This document shows positions 8,670 to 16,499 of a stretch of DNA of 32,469 nucleotides, piece after piece. The stretch lies in contig JAIFMW010000076.1 in NCBI GenBank assembly GCA_020048105.1, positions 1 to 32,469 of the forward strand, in the 5' to 3' direction. How positions within the stretch are numbered: position 1 is the first letter of the stretch; each line of letters starts with the position of its first letter. Under the pieces are notes generated by a model. It did not search any database, was not told where the DNA came from, and was given only the letters and a program-made list of their open reading frames with translations. The stretch is from Deltaproteobacteria bacterium. GTDB taxonomy: Bacteria > Acidobacteriota > Holophagae > Holophagales > Holophagaceae. A program made the translations under genes and the position numbers.

Positions 8670-9515
8670 ATGGAACCAACACAGCCCCGAGGTTTCCCCG
8701 TGGAAGAGCCTACGATTCCATCGCAGACCGCCCCGCCCAAGCCCTTCCCCGGCTTCGCCCAAGCCCTGGGAATACTGTTCATTTTCATATTCATCTCCGC
8801 AATTGCCGGCATACCGGCCGGGGTTCTAAAGTTGCTCGGGTTCAACCGAGCCATGGCCTGGGCGCTTCTCGTTGGACAGCTTGGCGGCACGGCACTCTGC
8901 CTTTGGATTTGCACCGCCATGGGTGACCAGAAATGGCGGGACTACTTTCCCCATCGCCCCGTAGCGCCCATGGTCTGGCCCCTGGTTCTGGTCGCCATCG
9001 CGGGCATCATCCTGCTTAGCAACGGTACCGAAGGCTTGTTGCAGCGCCTTTGGCCCGCACCCGCATGGCTGAAGGAAGCCTTCCAGGGTATGGGCTGGCA
9101 GGGAGTCGTGGTGGGCGCACCGCTCACCGAAGAACCTCTGTTTCGCGGGGTCATCCTGGGCGGTTTCCTGCTGCGCTACGGCCCCCGCAAGGCCATCGCC
9201 TATTCCGCGGTGCTCTTTGCGCTGGTCCACATGAACCCATGGCAATTCCCCACGGCCATCCTTGCGGGGCTCTTTCTGGGCTGGTTGACCCTGCGCACCG
9301 GCTCGCTCTGGCCCGCAGTCTTTGCCCACTTTCTGAATAACTTCGCGGCCCATCTTTCCGCAGTCTATAAGGTGCCCTTCCTGAGCGACCAACGCCTTCA
9401 GCCGCTCTGGATGTGGGTTCTAGGCATTGCCCTGATCGTGGTGGCGCTTGGGTTACTGCGGAAAACCTTAGCTGAGGAATCCGAAATCTCCGGCCTAGTC
9501 GAAGACCTGCCGTGA
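8670..9515 (+). CDS. CPBP-family (CAAX-protease-like) intramembrane metalloprotease
   Basis: This is a 281-residue multi-pass membrane protein with about 7-8 hydrophobic segments. The three CPBP/Abi motifs are intact: EEPLFRG (E154, E155, R159), FALVHMN (H187) and HFLNN (H220, N224), the glutamates and histidines that form the active site in Rce1-type glutamate proteases. The N-terminal 30 residues are Pro-rich and cytoplasmic. It starts 10 nt after the upstream gene and its last 4 nt overlap the response regulator start (GTGA), so translation is probably coupled. Known: family members mature or degrade peptides, give bacteriocin self-immunity or process membrane proteins. The substrate here is unknown; the kinase, the regulator or the secreted neighbour are candidates by context only. 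Confidence 0.92.
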   Translation: MEPTQPRGFPVEEPTIPSQTAPPKPFPGFAQALGILFIFIFISAIAGIPAGVLKLLGFNRAMAWALLVGQLGGTALCLWICTAMGDQKWRDYFPHRPVAPMVWPLVLVAIAGIILLSNGTEGLLQRLWPAPAWLKEAFQGMGWQGVVVGAPLTEEPLFRGVILGGFLLRYGPRKAIAYSAVLFALVHMNPWQFPTAILAGLFLGWLTLRTGSLWPAVFAHFLNNFAAHLSAVYKVPFLSDQRLQPLWMWVLGIALIVVALGLLRKTLAEESEISGLVEDLP

Positions 9516-10195
9516 TTCGCCTTGGGGTGGTGGAGGACGAGCCCCTGGCGCGCCAGCATCTGGTGGATCTGCTTTCGGAACTGCCCGGCGTGGCCGTGGT
9601 TTTTAGCGTCGAAAATGGTCGCCTGGGGCTTGCCGCCATCGCCGAGCTCAAACCCGATGCAGTGTTTCTCGATATCGAGATGCCCGGCATCAAAGGCACC
9701 GAATTGCTCCAGATGCTGCCGGAACCCAAACCCGCCGTGGTGTTCGTAACGGCCTACCCGCAACACGCCATCGAAGCCTTCGCAGGGGGCGCCGTGCATT
9801 ACCTGCTGAAGCCCATCTCGCGCATCGGCGTGGCCCAGGCCCTTTCGCGGATTCGCCCCAAGAGCGACCCCCTGCAAAAGGAATGGCTGCGCATCCCCGT
9901 GCGACGCAAAACGGGAACCCGGCTGCTGCGCCCCGAAGAAATTGAAGCCTTGGTGGCGGACCTGGGCGACTGTGTGGCCTGGACCACGGAAGGCAAACTG
10001 CCCGTGGATGGCTCGCTCAGCCACTGGGAAGAGCGCCTAGCCGAACATGGCTTCCTGCGCGTGCACCGCAATGCTTTGGTGCGCCTAAGTGCTGTGCGCG
10101 AAATCGGCGTAGAGGACGAATTACTTCTCAGCGCCGGTAGACTGGCCATCAGCCGCCGACGCATGGATGAAGTCAAAAACGCCTTGGGCCTCTGA
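9512..10195 (+). CDS. LytTR-family response regulator
   Basis: The 227-residue protein starts with a GTG that overlaps the stop of the protease gene by 4 nt. The receiver domain (1-120) shows the acidic pocket VVEDE, phospho-acceptor Asp54 in VFLDIEMPG, the switch Thr in VFVTAY and Lys in LLKPI. A C-terminal LytTR DNA-binding domain (about 125-227) contains DCVAWTTEGK, FLRVHRNALVRLSAVREI and the end LAISRRRMDEVK. It is the natural partner of the LytS-type kinase at 6345-7469. Known: LytTR regulators bind pairs of direct repeats near promoters and often control surface, exoprotein or peptide-signal genes. I did not find a convincing LytTR repeat upstream of 6345. Confidence 0.94.
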   Translation: MIRLGVVEDEPLARQHLVDLLSELPGVAVVFSVENGRLGLAAIAELKPDAVFLDIEMPGIKGTELLQMLPEPKPAVVFVTAYPQHAIEAFAGGAVHYLLKPISRIGVAQALSRIRPKSDPLQKEWLRIPVRRKTGTRLLRPEEIEALVADLGDCVAWTTEGKLPVDGSLSHWEERLAEHGFLRVHRNALVRLSAVREIGVEDELLLSAGRLAISRRRMDEVKNALGL

Positions 10196-10229
10196 GCGGC
10201 ATCCAAGGTTCACAATCCCGGAGGCAATC

Positions 10230-11201
10230 ATGTCCCACCCCGCCAAGGATCCTCTTACCTGGCTTTACCCACCCATCGAGGCCTACCAAACGGGGCGGCT
10301 GAAGGTGACCGATGGCCATGATCTCTATTACGAAGAGAGCGGCAACCCTAACGGCAAGCCGGTGGTGTTTCTCCATGGTGGCCCTGGCGGTGGCTCCGAC
10401 CCCAAGCAGCGGCGTTTCTTTCACCCCGACAAATACCGCATCATCAATTTCGATCAGCGGGGCTGCGGCAAGAGCACGCCCTACGCGAACCTCGATGCCA
10501 ACACGACCTGGGATCTGGTGGCCGATATCGAACGCCTGCGTGAGCATCTGAACCTTGAGAAGTGGCAGGTGTTCGGCGGCAGTTGGGGCTCCACCCTGGC
10601 CCTGGCCTATGCGGAAAAGCATCCCGACCGCGTGACAGAATTGGTGCTCAGGGGCATTTTCCTGCTCCGCAAGCAGGAGATCGATTGGTTCTACCAGCGC
10701 GGCGCTTCGATTCTCTATCCCGATGCCTGGGAGCCCTACTTGGCACATATTCCCGAAGCCGAGCGTGGAGATCTCCTGAAGGCCTATTACGCCCGTCTCA
10801 CTCATGAAGACCCGGCAGTGCGCTTGGCCGCCGCCAAGATCTGGAGCGGGTGGGAAGGCGCCACGTCAAAACTGATTCCCGATGCCGATTTCACCGGCCA
10901 TTTCGAGGAAGACGAATTCGCCCTGGCCTTTGCCCGCATCGAGTGCCACTACTTCACCCATAAGGGATTCTTTGAAGTGGACGACCAACTCCTGCGTGAC
11001 GCCCACAAGATTCGACAAATCCCCGGCGTGATCGTGCAGGGCCGCTACGACGTGGTTTGTCCCATGGAAAGCGCGTGGGCCCTGCACCGCGCTTGGCCCG
11101 AGGCGGATTTCATCATCACCCCCGATAGCGGCCACAGCGGCTTCGAGGCCCCCAATAGCCGCGCCCTGGTGGCGGCCACAGATAAATTCGCGGACATCTA
11201 A
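10230..11201 (+). CDS. pip: Proline iminopeptidase (alpha/beta hydrolase, peptidase S33)
   Basis: The chosen start is ATG 10230 with GGAGG about 6 nt upstream; the frame is open further upstream but overlaps the regulator. The product is 323 residues, normal for the family. The oxyanion-hole motif HGGPGGG (49-55), DQRGCGKS (about 75-82), nucleophile Ser118 in GGSWGS, Asp in GRYDVVCP and His in DSGHSGFE form the complete triad of prolyl aminopeptidase. It releases N-terminal proline from peptides in the cytoplasm. It is 34 nt downstream of the LytTR regulator and is followed by a hairpin, so it is probably the last gene of that transcription unit. A link to peptide signalling is tempting but not shown. 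Confidence 0.93.
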   Translation: MSHPAKDPLTWLYPPIEAYQTGRLKVTDGHDLYYEESGNPNGKPVVFLHGGPGGGSDPKQRRFFHPDKYRIINFDQRGCGKSTPYANLDANTTWDLVADIERLREHLNLEKWQVFGGSWGSTLALAYAEKHPDRVTELVLRGIFLLRKQEIDWFYQRGASILYPDAWEPYLAHIPEAERGDLLKAYYARLTHEDPAVRLAAAKIWSGWEGATSKLIPDADFTGHFEEDEFALAFARIECHYFTHKGFFEVDDQLLRDAHKIRQIPGVIVQGRYDVVCPMESAWALHRAWPEADFIITPDSGHSGFEAPNSRALVAATDKFADI

Positions 11202-11527
11202 AAGCCTTTCTGCTGACACCCCTGGAAGAAGATCGCACCCCCTTGCCTCCGACCCGGCGCCAAGGGGGTGCGATCCATCTATTTATAAAAAAACCAGTCT
11301 TAGAAAACCTGCCCTGACCCCTCATAATTGAATTTCGTCCTTGAAATCACCTTTGATAGACCGACCCTTGATCGACGGCGCAGAAAAGAGCCCCGCCATC
11401 GAAACAGGCTTTTGTACCCTAACAACTAGCGCTGGCAGGGCAATTCCCTTAGGAAATCTCCCCACACCACGCACCCCATTCCTTCCGTATCCGTTTGTTT
11501 GTCCGGCTCGACCCCTGGAGACAATCC
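11202..11527. other. Intergenic region between pip and the M6-type protease gene (326 nt)
   Basis: It holds the pip hairpin and an AT-rich stretch (11276-11300), then about 200 nt with no coding pattern. A weak promoter-like pair is TTAGAA (11300-11305) and CATAAT (11323-11328), spaced 17 nt, which would give a leader of roughly 190 nt for the protease gene. The -35 match is poor. I see no recognised riboswitch consensus. Confidence 0.35.
11231..11275 (+). terminator. Hairpin terminator after pip
   Basis: A perfect 15-bp stem (11231-11245 pairs with 11261-11275) carries a 15-nt loop, 29 nt after the pip stop. The following sequence is AT-rich (catctatttataaaa) but lacks a true T-run, so termination may be imperfect or the hairpin may serve as a 3'-end stabiliser. 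Confidence 0.6.
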
Positions 11528-14500
11528 ATGAAAATTTCAAAATTCCTCCGATTTGGAGCGGCCCTGTTTGGCACCGCCCTCTGCCTAGTAGCCGGGCCCG
11601 CCTCCCCCGATCCCATCAAGATCCGGCAGCCCGATGGCTCCATCATTCATGCCCGCATCCAGGGCGACGAATTTCAAGGCTGGGTGGAGACTCAGGATGG
11701 CTACACCATTGTGCGAAACAAGAAATCCGGAGTTTGGGAATATGGGGTTCTGGATTCCCTGAGCGGACAGATTCAATCATCGGGTCTCCCGGTGCTACCC
11801 AACGCGCAGGCCCCTTCATTTCTGGAGAAACATCAACAACCCACCCGGAATATGGAGAACCAGGGTCTTCACTTCAAGGGCCTTCAGCAATTTCAGCAGG
11901 AACGAACCCAAGCCGCCCTGAAAGGCTCAGTTGCGGGGCCGCAGTTGGAGCTAGCCCCCATAACGGGCACCCGAAAACTCCTCTTCGTGCTTGTCAATTT
12001 TTCGGATCGCACCCTTACCACCAGCCCCACAACCTGGAACAGCACCATTTTCCAGACCGGTGGAGCAAAATCGGTCCGCCAGTTTTACCAAGATAATTCG
12101 TTCGGTACGCTCGATGTCGCTCCCGTTCCCCACACGCATCCAAGCAGTCCTGCGGGAGTTCTTGCCGTCACCATCGCCTCGGCCCATCCCAATTGTGGCA
12201 AGGATTATGTTTATGCCACAGAAGTAGCTTGGATCAACCAAGCCTTAGCTCAGGCCGCGACTTATGTAGACTTTGCCGCCCTAGATACCAATACAAATGG
12301 AACCATCGAAACCACCGAAGCCGTTTTCTACTTCATTCCGGCGGGGTACGAAGCAGCAGGTTCAGCCAAAACACCAAATATCTGGGCCCATGCCTATAGC
12401 GGTGGAACAGGCCTTACCGCAGGCACAAAGAAAATCACTCGCTGGGCCCTGAACGGCGAACTCAACAACACCGATAACCAGCACCCCATGGGGGTCATCG
12501 CCCACGAATTGGGCCATGCCATGACCGGACTTCCCGATCTCTACGACACCAGCGGCACCAATAGCGGGCTCGGGAACTTCTCTTTAATGGCGGGCGGAAG
12601 TTGGGGAGCAGACACAGGGGAAGAGGGCGGAATCACCCCCGTCACCCTAGACGCCTGGTCCCGCCATCGGCTTGGCTGGACAACTCCCATCACCCCAACG
12701 ACGAACGGAGAAATCGTATCGCTTGGGACCGCTCTTTCAGGTTCTTCAGCCACCGCCCTTCTTCAGAATACGACCCTCTCCTCCCAGGAATATTTCTTAG
12801 TCGAGAACCGCCACCCCTCAAAATGGGATCGCGGCCTTGTACGTTTTTCGGGGTTCGGATCGTCCTGGCAGGGCGGACTGCTTGTGATGCACGTGGATAA
12901 CTCCATTCCAAACAACGCCTACGTGGCCGGTAGCCATCAAATGGTGCTCGCTGAACATGCAGACAATGCGGCTTCGGCAACCTCCGGACGAGGCTCAAGC
13001 CTATTTACGACCACCAACAATAGTTCCTTTATTCCAACGAGCACTCCGGCCTCGAACTATTACAACGGCGCTTCTAGCGCTATGGGTTTCACAGCTGCCT
13101 CGGCTCCAGGCACCACCATGACCTTTACGATGTTTGCAGCCGTGGACGCCACTGCGCCCCTAGGCAAACCCGGCAAGCCCACCGCAACGACCGCGACTGA
13201 CACCGTCACCTTCTCGTGGGACGTCGGCACAGCATCCGACCCTGAATCCGACATCACCGGCTACCGGCTCCAGGTGGGCACCACACCAAGCGGCAACGAT
13301 GTATTTGATGGAATCACCGGCAACGCCATGACCAAAACCCTAACGGACATGGGGCTTAAGGATGGTCAGCCGCTGTATGCTCGAGTCGCTGCCATCAACG
13401 GTGCCTATGCTGCCTTGGAATCTGCCTGGTCCGATACCAGCGACAGCATCGCGGTGGATCTTCCTGTTTTCGATGGCGCTGTGCTCGAAAATACCAACTG
13501 TGCCTTCAAGACCATTGGTCCTTGGGTACCCACGACCAGCACCTTCTATTCCGGTACCAGCTGCGCGGAAACGACAGGCGTCCTGGATAACAGCCGAACC
13601 TACCTTCAAACCCGCGTCACAGGGCCCGGTTCCCTTGAGTTCTATTGGAAGGCTAAATCTGAACCTGGTTATGACTACCTAACCTTCAGCATCGACGGAA
13701 CCGCCCAACCTGGGAAGATCAGCGGCACGACCACATTTGCGAAACAAACCATCGCAGTCCCTGGCGGCTCCCATATCCTCCGCTGGACCTACGCGAAAGA
13801 CGCAGATACTGCGCCAGCAAATGATGGTGCATGGGTGGATTTCGTGACCTGGACGCCTTCGGGTGCCAGTGCTTCGATAAGCCCAGCGACCTACACCACC
13901 ATTACCTCTGGAACTGTCCCCTACATCGCAACGCTTTCTGGGTCCACGCTCAACAGCGCTGCCTGGACGATCAACAATGCGGGCGGCACCTTCTCGCCCC
14001 TTACAACAGCCAGCGGGGGTACCACCACCTTCACTGGCGGGGCTACGGCTGGATCCTTCCTTGTTTCGGCGACTCCTGCAGATTCCGGTGCTATTGCAGG
14101 CACGGCCAGTTTGACGCTGGTGGCGCCTACCAGCGTCAACGTAGGAGTTTCGGCTACTGCCACGAGCGTTTTGATTAATGCGCCCGTAACCTTCACGTCA
14201 TCGGTCACTCAACTCACGAATCCCGCTGTGAGCTGGGGCCTAACCGGCGGAACATTTGGAACACAAACAAGCACCACCGCAACATGGTCCTCCGCAGCCG
14301 CAGGGAACTTCACCATTACCGCCACCAGCACCGTAGCAACGGGACGAAACGGAACGGCCACCGTCACTGTCCTGGATCCGGCCGCCATCACCATCAGCGT
14401 CGATCATCCCACGGCTATGCTACTCCCCGGTGCCACCCAGTCCTTGGTCGGAACAACCAGCACCGGTGCGATTACCTGGTCGCTACCCGTCGGGCAAGGA

Positions 14501-14800
14501 ACACTCAATACCACCAGCACAGCAACCGGAGTCGCCAATGTCTACACCGCTCCGGCCAATCCGATGACAGATCTCACCGCCACGGTGACACTCACCAACT
14601 CCCTGAACACAGCGAAAATGGCCACTTCGATCATCACGGTCAAAACCTACAACGTGAATAACGATGCTGTTCTTGATCTTCGCGACATCCTTACCTTGGC
14701 ATCGGATTGGGGCACCACCAACTCCCGTTCCCGTCTGAGCGGAGGAGCCTCTGTTGGTGAGGCCGATCTCGCCCTTCTCTTAACCGGCCTCGGTTTCTAA
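11528..14800 (+). CDS. Secreted M6-family-like metalloprotease with FN3/Ig-like domains and a C-terminal dockerin-like motif
   Basis: The ATG at 11528 has GGAG 8 nt upstream. The product is 1090 residues. A signal peptide (about 1-27) is followed by an M6-type N-terminal region (IRQPDGSIIHARIQGDEF, WVETQDGYTIV) and a protease domain with zinc motif HELGH (His326, Glu327, His330), GLPDLYD and GLGNFSLMAGGSW. From about 545 comes an FN3-like domain, then a jelly-roll-like domain (about 650-775). Several Ser/Thr-rich Ig-like repeats extend to about 1040. The C-terminal 50 residues contain a dockerin-type calcium loop, N-x-N-x-D-x-x-x-D-x-x-D (NVNNDAVLDLRD), with a degenerate second half (ASVGEADLALLL). 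Oddity: three residues rather than two separate the second His from Gly. Known: M6 proteases (InhA, PrtV) are secreted and degrade proteins. The dockerin-like tail and the lipoprotein 11 nt downstream suggest surface anchoring. Confidence 0.9.
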   Translation: MKISKFLRFGAALFGTALCLVAGPASPDPIKIRQPDGSIIHARIQGDEFQGWVETQDGYTIVRNKKSGVWEYGVLDSLSGQIQSSGLPVLPNAQAPSFLEKHQQPTRNMENQGLHFKGLQQFQQERTQAALKGSVAGPQLELAPITGTRKLLFVLVNFSDRTLTTSPTTWNSTIFQTGGAKSVRQFYQDNSFGTLDVAPVPHTHPSSPAGVLAVTIASAHPNCGKDYVYATEVAWINQALAQAATYVDFAALDTNTNGTIETTEAVFYFIPAGYEAAGSAKTPNIWAHAYSGGTGLTAGTKKITRWALNGELNNTDNQHPMGVIAHELGHAMTGLPDLYDTSGTNSGLGNFSLMAGGSWGADTGEEGGITPVTLDAWSRHRLGWTTPITPTTNGEIVSLGTALSGSSATALLQNTTLSSQEYFLVENRHPSKWDRGLVRFSGFGSSWQGGLLVMHVDNSIPNNAYVAGSHQMVLAEHADNAASATSGRGSSLFTTTNNSSFIPTSTPASNYYNGASSAMGFTAASAPGTTMTFTMFAAVDATAPLGKPGKPTATTATDTVTFSWDVGTASDPESDITGYRLQVGTTPSGNDVFDGITGNAMTKTLTDMGLKDGQPLYARVAAINGAYAALESAWSDTSDSIAVDLPVFDGAVLENTNCAFKTIGPWVPTTSTFYSGTSCAETTGVLDNSRTYLQTRVTGPGSLEFYWKAKSEPGYDYLTFSIDGTAQPGKISGTTTFAKQTIAVPGGSHILRWTYAKDADTAPANDGAWVDFVTWTPSGASASISPATYTTITSGTVPYIATLSGSTLNSAAWTINNAGGTFSPLTTASGGTTTFTGGATAGSFLVSATPADSGAIAGTASLTLVAPTSVNVGVSATATSVLINAPVTFTSSVTQLTNPAVSWGLTGGTFGTQTSTTATWSSAAAGNFTITATSTVATGRNGTATVTVLDPAAITISVDHPTAMLLPGATQSLVGTTSTGAITWSLPVGQGTLNTTSTATGVANVYTAPANPMTDLTATVTLTNSLNTAKMATSIITVKTYNVNNDAVLDLRDILTLASDWGTTNSRSRLSGGASVGEADLALLLTGLGF

Positions 14801-14811
14801 TCGGAAAACAC

Positions 14812-15411
14812 ATGTCCAAGCGAATTCTCACCCTCGGCCTCACGTCTGCTTCTCTCCTGGTCATCCTGGCCTGCGGTGGCGGTGACACCGCCCCGCCTCC
14901 CACCCCGCCACCGGCCACGGCGACCTCCATTGCCTACACGAATCCGACTCCCCCCAGTGGCCCCGGCGATTCGTTTTACTTGAACAAGAACACGGCACTC
15001 AGCACCGGCACCCACCTTGTTCTGGATCTTTGCGGCGCGCCCACTACTGTTAACGCTGGTGGAGTCGTGCTCACGTTGAACCTGGATACAACCAAGGCCA
15101 CCTGGGCCAATGTTTCCGGCAACACCCCAGTCGCCAATGGCAGCATCTTTGCGGCACCCATCGTCCAGGGCAAGATTACGGGGAGCACCCTGCAAGTCGT
15201 CGTGACCGAAAAGGGCTATGCAACGTCGAAGCCCCTCGTCAATCCCCACCCCATTCTTCGGATCGCGCTGGATCTCAAAACAGGTTTGGCCGTAGGCACA
15301 ACCATCGCCATCACCCGTGACCCCGATCTGACCAAGTCCCAAGTGATTCTTTCTAACGGCACGATCATTTCGATGCCTGAAGTCAAGATCGGGACCGCGA
15401 CGGCTCAGTAA
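14812..15411 (+). CDS. Lipoprotein with cohesin-like beta-sandwich pattern
   Basis: The 199-residue protein starts at ATG 14812, 11 nt after the protease stop, so it is almost certainly co-transcribed. Signal peptide II: the lipobox VILAC places the lipidated Cys at residue 21; residue +2 is Gly, not Asp, which favours the outer membrane. A Pro/Thr-rich linker (27-50) precedes one domain of about 140 residues with alternating strands (HLVLDLCG, GGVVLTLNLDTTKATW, GSTLQVVVTEKG, PILRIALDLK). The order, a strand pair around an N-x-D-x-x-K-x-x-W segment and then LRIALDLK, resembles cohesin/carbohydrate-binding-like modules. This is fold-level resemblance only. With the dockerin-like tail next door it could be an anchor, but it may be an unrelated lipoprotein. 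Confidence 0.82.
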   Translation: MSKRILTLGLTSASLLVILACGGGDTAPPPTPPPATATSIAYTNPTPPSGPGDSFYLNKNTALSTGTHLVLDLCGAPTTVNAGGVVLTLNLDTTKATWANVSGNTPVANGSIFAAPIVQGKITGSTLQVVVTEKGYATSKPLVNPHPILRIALDLKTGLAVGTTIAITRDPDLTKSQVILSNGTIISMPEVKIGTATAQ

Positions 15412-15423
15412 ACAAAGTGAAAT

Positions 15424-15442
15424 ACCGCCAACCCTTGGCGGT
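15424..15442 (+). terminator. Small hairpin after the lipoprotein gene
   Basis: An 8-bp GC-rich perfect stem (accgccaa / ttggcggt) has a 3-nt loop and lies 13 nt after the stop codon. No T-run follows (gcgataattc), so it is only a weak or factor-dependent terminator candidate. The GATAAT at 15445-15450 just after it could serve as a -10 element for dedA. Confidence 0.4.
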
Positions 15443-15456
15443 GCGATAATTCGAAT

Positions 15457-15494
15457 GGCGCGCTCAGGGCAACTTTGGCGCGCCGTTTTCTTTT
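15457..15494 (+). terminator. Terminator- or attenuator-like hairpin directly upstream of the dedA ribosome binding site
   Basis: A 7-bp all-GC stem (15457-15463 with 15478-15484) and 14-nt loop are followed by gttttctttt. It has the form of an intrinsic terminator, yet ends about 10 nt before the dedA start, with the ribosome binding site (AAGGA) immediately after. It may end the protease-lipoprotein transcript, or it may lie inside the dedA leader as an attenuator. Confidence 0.6.
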
Positions 15495-15504
15495 AAGGAA
15501 TTCC

Positions 15505-16167
15505 ATGGAAAAGCTTCGAATGCTCTTTACCTTCCTTCAAAGGTTGACCAATCCCCAAGAACTAAACGTCATGGCTGCGGACCTAGGTGGGTGGCTGTAT
15601 GTCGTGCTCTTCGCCATTATTTTCTGCGAAACGGGACTCGTGATTTTGCCCTTTCTCCCTGGTGACAGCCTGCTCTTCGCCATCGGCGCACTGGGCGCCA
15701 TTCCTGGATCCTCCATTCATCTGCCGATCATGGGAGTCCTACTGATCGTCGCGGCTGTCATTGGCGATGCGGTGAATTACGCCATCGGTCTTCGCCTTGG
15801 CCCCGCAGTATTTCTGGGAGAAACCAAGCGGTTCCTCAACAAGGAACACCTCCAAAAGGCGCACGATTTTTACGAAAACTACGGTGGCAAAACCATCATT
15901 CTGGCTCGGTTTGTACCGATCATCCGCACCTTCGCCCCTTTCGTGGCAGGCATCGCCAAGATGAGCTACCCAAAATTCGCCATCTACAACGTGGCGGGCG
16001 CCGTGATTTGGGTGGGGCTGCTGATGGGAGCGGGACGCCTCTTCGGCGGCATTCCTTGGGTGCGGAAGAATTTCGAGATGGTCATCATCGCCATCATTGT
16101 GATTTCCGTTTTGCCCGCCGTGATCGAGTTTCTGCGCGCTCGGGCAAAGGCAAAAGCACAAGTCTGA
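15505..16167 (+). CDS. DedA-family membrane protein
   Basis: The chosen start is ATG 15505 with AAGGA about 6 nt upstream; an in-frame TTG at 15475 lies inside the hairpin. The product is 220 residues. It has the DedA/SNARE-associated pattern: ETGLVILPFLPGDSLLF near the N-terminus, GDAVNYAIG in the middle, then the signature ILARFVPIIRTFAPFVAGIAKM with the conserved Arg residues, followed by two C-terminal hydrophobic segments and a short basic tail (RARAKAKAQV). Known: DedA proteins are inner-membrane proteins, several of which act as undecaprenyl-phosphate or phospholipid flippases and affect envelope and pH tolerance. Which lipid this copy handles cannot be told from sequence. Transcription may be controlled by the hairpin just upstream. 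Confidence 0.93.
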   Translation: MEKLRMLFTFLQRLTNPQELNVMAADLGGWLYVVLFAIIFCETGLVILPFLPGDSLLFAIGALGAIPGSSIHLPIMGVLLIVAAVIGDAVNYAIGLRLGPAVFLGETKRFLNKEHLQKAHDFYENYGGKTIILARFVPIIRTFAPFVAGIAKMSYPKFAIYNVAGAVIWVGLLMGAGRLFGGIPWVRKNFEMVIIAIIVISVLPAVIEFLRARAKAKAQV

Positions 16168-16499
16168 TGCCAGGTTGCATTCAAAAAGATGGAGCGCGGT
16201 AGAGACAGAGATCGCTTCACAGATAAAGCAAGGAGCTTTTCTCTCGGTGCCTCGACATCACCAAAAATACTTGAGCCAGGATGGAGGGGATTAACAGGAT
16301 CAAGCGATGCAGCGCTTGTGCCTAGCCGGAACGCGTGGTGTTGAATCTTCGGACATATCCTCGCGATCTCGTCCGAGGAACCAACTCGCCTAGCATCTCG
16401 TCGATCTCATCCCCTTTATCCCCTCCATCCTGGCTACAGCTTCTTTTCTTGGTCGATGTCTATAAATCTGTTCTTGGATTGCAATTCAGCCTTAAATCG
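16168..16499. other. Non-coding region with inverted repeat, between dedA and a convergent gene (332 nt)
   Basis: No credible gene is present; the open frames have no ribosome site and no family-like composition. The dominant structure is the long inverted repeat described separately. The first 100 nt are rich in gag/aga and show no clear terminator for dedA. The distal 65 nt, next to the minus-strand gene end, contain no T-run hairpin that I can see. Confidence 0.6.
16274..16435. repeat. Inverted repeat element, 18-bp perfect arms
   Basis: Left arm 16274-16291 (AGCCAGGATGGAGGGGAT) is the exact reverse complement of 16418-16435. The similarity extends further inward with mismatches (ttaacaggat versus taaaggggat). 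The 126-nt interior contains two nested hairpins: caagcg/cgcttg at 16301-16318 and tcggac/gtccga at 16349-16376. The whole can fold into one multi-branched structure. The form fits a non-coding dispersed palindromic element (REP/MITE-like). Only one copy occurs in this window, so dispersal is not shown. Confidence 0.75.

Noticed and set aside
11276-11527. c-di-GMP (GEMM) riboswitch upstream of the exported protease
   Set aside because: The expected conserved segments of GEMM-type aptamers are not recognisable in this leader.
11341-12096. 251-codon frame overlapping the protease N-terminus
   Set aside because: It is Pro/Ser/His-rich shadow translation; the protease frame has a signal peptide and family motifs over the same DNA.
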